DNA from: CAWGMT01 sp963823675
Lineage (GTDB): Bacteria > Planctomycetota > Planctomycetia > Isosphaerales > Isosphaeraceae
Assembly (NCBI GenBank): GCA_963823675.1
Contig: CAWGMT010000020.1
Span: forward strand, 124,001 to 188,000
Direction: 5' to 3'
DNA: 64,000 nucleotides
In this document: piece after piece, positions 63,206-64,000 of the stretch
Numbering within the stretch: the stretch's first letter is position 1
Layout of the letters: every line of letters starts with the position of its first letter
Notes under the pieces: generated by a model
Told to the model about the DNA's origin: nothing
Seen by the model: the letters and a program-made list of their open reading frames with translations, nothing else
Database searches by the model: none
Position numbers and translations under genes: made by a program

Positions 63206-63955
63206 TCAGGACTTTGCCGGAATCAGGGTTGCTTCGGGTGCATCCTGAGCGTGCGGATTTCGCAACGAGGCGATCTTCCGGGCGGGATAGCCCGCCACCA
63301 CCGTGTAAGGGGGCACGTCGCTCAAAACGACCGACGCGGCCGAGACGATGCTGCCATCTCCAATCGTGACGCCGGGCGTGATGATGCTTCTCTGCCCGAT
63401 CCATACGTTATCGCCGATCGTGATCGGACGGACGTCCTCCAGGCGCGGTGGGAGGTTCGCCATCCGGTCTGCGGGGTCGGACGGGTGGCCGTTCGACTCG
63501 AACATGCTGACTCCCGCGGCGATCTTGCAATGCTTGCCGATCGTGATGCTCTTGCAGACAACGAAGGAGGCACCGTTCCGGATGACCGTGTGATCTCCAA
63601 TCCGAAGCGTGGGATTGTGCGAAAAACGAGCAGCGAAATTGAAGCTGCACTTCCCGTCGACCTCCACATAGTCCCCGAGAATGAGGTCGCCTTTTCCCTG
63701 GACCCAGTGAATGAAAACGTCGGTACGCACGCCGCGCCCGTATCGCGTGCAATAGGCCTTGAACAACGGCTCGCAGATGAAAACCCGCATCACCCAGTAA
63801 TAAACAGTCCGGGCGGCCAGGAAGGCCCAGAGCATCGGTTTTACGATAACCTTGGGCGCAGGCAGCGTGAACGTGGCAATCCCCCAGTAAAGTCTGCGGG
63901 CGAGCCGGGCAGGCCGATCGCCGGAGGTCGCGAGGTAGTGGTAAAGCTTGGACAC
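63206..63955 (-). CDS. Hexapeptide-repeat (left-handed beta-helix) acyltransferase
   Basis: This 249-residue protein has an N-terminal helical, membrane-associated stretch (about residues 20-65). It is followed by hexapeptide repeats: GKGDLILGDYVEVDGKCSFN, TLRIGDHTVIRNGASFVVCK and ITIGKHCKIAAGVSMFESNG. The conserved His lies in NGHPSDPADR, then ITIGDNVWIGQRSIITPGVT, with SVVLSDVPPYTVVAGYPARK closing the fold. This is the maltose/galactoside O-acetyltransferase type. It probably O-acetylates a sugar of the cluster's glycan. It is the most upstream complete gene of the minus-strand cluster in this window. Confidence 0.88.
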   Translation of the reverse strand: MSKLYHYLATSGDRPARLARRLYWGIATFTLPAPKVIVKPMLWAFLAARTVYYWVMRVFICEPLFKAYCTRYGRGVRTDVFIHWVQGKGDLILGDYVEVDGKCSFNFAARFSHNPTLRIGDHTVIRNGASFVVCKSITIGKHCKIAAGVSMFESNGHPSDPADRMANLPPRLEDVRPITIGDNVWIGQRSIITPGVTIGDGSIVSAASVVLSDVPPYTVVAGYPARKIASLRNPHAQDAPEATLIPAKS

Positions 63956-64000
63956 GGATCGAGTCCTCTGCCAGCGAAAGGGGGCGAAAGCTCGGGGATT

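Overview
The window looks like a chromosomal segment of a high-GC planctomycete, most likely of the Isosphaeraceae/Gemmata kind. The evidence is the LETRQLLSS-type N-terminal signature on two giant secreted proteins, several palindromic intergenic repeats of a sort I associate with this phylum, and the gene content. Taxonomy is inferred from sequence features only; no search was run.

Layout. (1) 1-4.5 kb: a partial acidic cysteine-cluster protein, a small membrane/coiled-coil protein, an XRE regulator plus ImmA/IrrE-type metalloprotease pair with a promoter/operator, and a patch of broken HEPN-like and hypothetical genes. (2) 4.7-8.4 kb: an RsuA/RluB pseudouridine synthase with a 48-bp repeat array in its tail, a PyrK-type electron-transfer subunit, and a UVR-motif protein. 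(3) 8.8-20.1 kb: an apparently complete reductive pyrimidine degradation locus: NCS1 permease, methylmalonate-semialdehyde dehydrogenase, beta-ureidopropionase, class III aminotransferase, PreA, PreT and dihydropyrimidinase. A two-gene unknown operon sits inside it. Together these would import uracil/thymine, reduce and open the ring, release beta-alanine or beta-aminoisobutyrate, transaminate it and end at acetyl-/propionyl-CoA. (4) 20.1-26.1 kb: UDP-HexNAc dehydrogenase, a DUF4091/GH123-like lipoprotein, and GmhB and GmhA-type heptose enzymes. (5) 26.8-40.7 kb: two tandem paralogous giant subtilases, duplicated together with their leader and carrying internal higher-order repeats. (6) 40.8-64 kb, all minus strand: a thioredoxin-like protein with an in-frame TGA (candidate selenoprotein) followed upstream by a large exopolysaccharide cluster. 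That cluster holds GT4, GT2 and GT39-like enzymes, methyltransferases, a radical SAM enzyme, a formyltransferase, a deacetylase, an FkbH-ACP-MaoC/SDR-KAS III cassette and a hexapeptide acyltransferase.

A recurring oddity is that at least ten otherwise convincing genes are broken by single-base shifts (near 3828, 18245, 18357, 18740, 23610, 24885, 33064, 42000, 59352 and 62436), usually best explained by one missing base. Others have larger internal losses or in-frame stops. This density suggests residual indel errors in the assembly, with some true gene decay. I therefore annotated whole genes across the breaks and stated where they lie. I saw no rRNA, tRNA, CRISPR array or insertion sequence.
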